Shown here: piece after piece, positions 52,136 through 54,065 of the stretch
Layout of the letters: the number at the start of each line of letters is the position of its first letter
Numbering within the stretch: position 1 is the stretch's first letter
Origin: Chloroflexi bacterium OLB14
GTDB taxonomy: Bacteria; Chloroflexota; Anaerolineae; Anaerolineales; Villigracilaceae
Direction: 5' to 3'
Assembly: GCA_001567105.1 (NCBI GenBank)
Contig: LMZR01000068.1
Span: 1 to 54,065 of the forward strand
Length of the DNA stretch: 54,065 nt
Position numbers and translations under genes: made by a program
Notes under the pieces: generated by a model
The model's database searches: none
What the model saw: the letters and a program-made list of their open reading frames with translations, nothing else
What the model was told of the DNA's origin: nothing

Positions 52136-52979
52136 GATTTTTTCAAAAACCAAGAACCGATATTCCACAATTTTCATATACAAACATTGTTGCAATGCCA
52201 TGCTCCCCAGCATGGATGGCAGAATTGCGTGTTTGATGGGTAATAAATTTCCGAGAAATAAAATTGTGCTAGCCAGAACATCGGGTAAATTTCGTAAACG
52301 CAAGTAGGGAGTTAGTTCTTCGTTTTTGATTAAATTGAGATTATATTTTTTTGTCAATTCAAGTGTTTGCTGAATTGTACGAACACCAGACACATACCAA
52401 CCATCAATGTATGCATTCAACCATTTTGATTCGTGTTTTGTAAAATCACGATTTGCCACATAATCATCTACCAAAATTAATCTCCCACCTTTTTTTAATA
52501 ATCTACTCGCTTCTTGAAAATATTTCTCAGGCTCAACGGCATGACAAACTGCTTCGACAGAATAAATGGCATCTAGTGATTCGCTTGCAAGTGGTACAGA
52601 AGTAAAGTCACCTTCGCTGAATAAGATTTGATTTTGTAAATTTAATTCCCTCGCAGAATCTTTTGCTAATTTCGCTTGCACTGGACTGAGCGTTAATCCC
52701 AATGCTGGTTTGGGATTTTGTAAACGTGGATAAATATAAAACAGACTTGCTCCCACTCCACAGCCCAAATCCGCTATTTTGGGGGAATTGATATTTAGAG
52801 ATTCAATTTCATTGAGAATTAGAGAATTGGAGTAATTAAGGGCATCTGCTAAATTATCAATGCCATTTTTCCATAACGAGCGGTGAATATTTTGCGCTTT
52901 TTTTTGAACGATTGAATTTCAAAAATAAATTTGTATTTTGGTCGTAATAACTTTTGACCGAGTTTGTGGAGATGGGCAT
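52127..52979 (-). CDS. SAM-dependent methyltransferase (N-terminal frameshift)
   Basis: The A run (plus T 52898-52905) is one base long; corrected, the gene starts at ATG 52979 (MPISTNSVKSYYDQNTN) and is about 283 residues. Class I fold: DLGCGVGASLFYI (motif I), LGLTLSPVQAKLAKDSA, GDFTSVPLASESLDAIYSVEAV, RLILVDDYV. The YYDQNTN and IHRSLW start resembles small-molecule O- or C-methyltransferases of the UbiE/erythromycin type. TGA stop lies in the 52089-52135 repeat. It lies ahead of the glycosyltransferase on the same strand; the pair may tailor a lipid or natural product. Confidence 0.85.
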
Positions 52980-53012
52980 AATCAAGATTATAATTTACCT
53001 TTAGCAATACAA

Positions 53013-54065
53013 ATGTCAAATTCTGAAAACATCACCGTTACGCGCATCGAAACTCTTAATCAGTTTGAAGATTTAAGAGAAATATGGTCTAACCTATTAG
53101 CACAAAGTAGTCATAGAGATATTTTTCTAACTTGGGAATGGTTGTTTGCATGGTGGAAGAATATTGATCAATTTGAAAATCAACTTTGGATTTTGCTTTT
53201 TCACGAAGGTGAAAGATTAATTGGTATTGCTCCATTGATGTTGGGGAAAAAGAAACGATTATCGATTCCATTCCGTTGGTTGGGTAATATCGGAAACTGT
53301 GATATTGGCGGGATGATTACACTCGATTCTGATAAAACCATGCCTGCTTTGTTTAATTACTTGCAAGAACATAAAAATCAGTGGGATGTGTTTGAATTTT
53401 CTGAATTAAATTCAGATAGTTTATTTACACAGCAATTTATCCAATTTGCGAATGCCTCTCAAAATTTTGTGTATATACATGAAAATCAGCATTTTTATAT
53501 TCCGTTGACTGATGTGAGTTGGGATGATTATTATAATAACCTCTCCAAAAATATGAAGCATAATTTGAAGCGGCGTATGAAGCGTTTGGCTGAGATGGGG
53601 GATGTGAAATTTAATAAATACATTGGTGAAACTTTACAATGGCAACACTTTGAGCAAGTGTTTGCAGTAAACAAAAATAGCCATTTCCCGCAGACGTATC
53701 AACCAGAACGTCAGCAGGCTTTTCACCGTGAAATGTTTGAGTTGATGCGCGAAAAAGGTTGGATACAAATTGAAACGCTAACAGTAAATGAACGTCCGAT
53801 TGCTTTTCAATATGGTTTTGTTACGAAAATCGCTATGAAGATTGGCGGGGCGGAATAGATAAAGAATTTGAAACCCTTGCCCCTGGTAAATTGTTGATGC
53901 TACTTTCGTTAGAAGAAAAAATAAAATGCAGAATTTCTGAAAATGATTTTTTACGCGGGGTATATTCTTATAAGGAAGATTGGAAGCCTCTATACCGTAC
54001 GTTTGTTAATGTTCAAATTTATAATCGAATAGGAATTAAAGCTCGCCTTGGATATTTTTGGCAGA
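53013..54065 (+). CDS. GNAT_6 (CelD/BcsL-like) acetyltransferase, partial, one frameshift
   Basis: Start at ATG 53013; earlier codons lie in repeat-like DNA. The T run 53816-53819 is one base short; corrected, the frame runs on to the window end, so at least 351 residues. FLTWEWLFAWWKN, LIGIAPLM, WDVFEFSELN and DDYYNNLSKNMKHNLKRRMK are typical of the GNAT_6 group near exopolysaccharide genes, and the part after the break reads YENRYEDWRGG. It probably transfers an acyl group to sugars or to lipid-linked chains. Strand opposite to the methyltransferase. Confidence 0.85.

Overview
The window looks like chromosomal DNA from an uncultured member of the Chloroflexota, most likely Anaerolineae. This is an inference from gene content: a giant multi-GAF histidine kinase, PATAN-domain/small-GTPase signalling, a bi-domain MDR/Gfo-Idh oxidoreductase, a TIR-FGE protein, and intergenic spaces full of dispersed palindromic and roughly 7-nt-period repeats. 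Most of the sequence is AT-rich. The first ~470 bases are clearly GC-rich and end at the 3' part of a tRNA-Lys gene, so they look like the end of an integrated foreign element.

Layout. 1-560: element remnant, tRNA-Lys 3' portion, terminator. 564-6,600: housekeeping genes (DUF554, HET-C-like, YqeY, then pgpH-ybeY-dgkA as one transcription unit, then nfo). 6,610-11,620 (minus strand): envelope and small-enzyme genes (secreted trypsin-like lipoprotein, membrane protein, PrsW-like protease, DinB-like, degenerate SDR, M23 peptidase). 11,740-17,660: Hsp20, BMP-type lipoprotein, receiver-like protein, a 27-residue ORF between a possible promoter and a terminator, three GNAT genes, zinc-ribbon protein, HAD hydrolase. 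17,820-32,680: a co-directional signalling and lipid-like cluster (PATAN protein, Arf/MglA-like GTPase, alpha/beta hydrolase, V4R protein, left-handed beta-helix protein, acyl-ACP-reductase-like protein, REC-GGDNF regulator, 2470-residue kinase with about 11 GAF domains, single-domain receiver, second alpha/beta hydrolase). 32,700-37,720: TPP-riboswitch-controlled thiamine operon (thiN, thiB, thiP, thiQ). 37,700-45,850: DUF402, a tetra-cysteine small membrane protein, DUF4126, DUF2085, pfkA, M29 aminopeptidase, Rieske oxygenase, bi-domain dehydrogenase. 45,890-47,970: antitoxin/PIN pair followed by a TIR-linker-FGE(C-type lectin fold) protein. 48,080-54,065: FAD oxidoreductase, MFS transporter, glycosyltransferase, methyltransferase, GNAT-6 protein cut by the window end.

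Most notable. (1) The 3' end of the TIR-FGE gene has the codon signature of a diversity-generating-retroelement variable region: a run of NNC codons inside the conserved C-type-lectin tail. It is therefore a candidate hypermutated antigen sensor with a TIR effector; no template repeat or reverse transcriptase is seen here, so it would have to be served in trans. (2) The 15-kb signalling cluster joins an 11-GAF kinase to an acyl-ACP-reductase-like enzyme with conserved cysteine and is bracketed by two paralogous hydrolases. (3) Dispersed repeats sit in frame inside many genes, even forming the signal peptide of ThiB and the stop codons of other genes.

Caution: 18 one-base length changes in homopolymer runs break 13 otherwise intact genes. 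That pattern fits long-read consensus error better than gene decay. I give these genes as single features across the frameshift and mark them.
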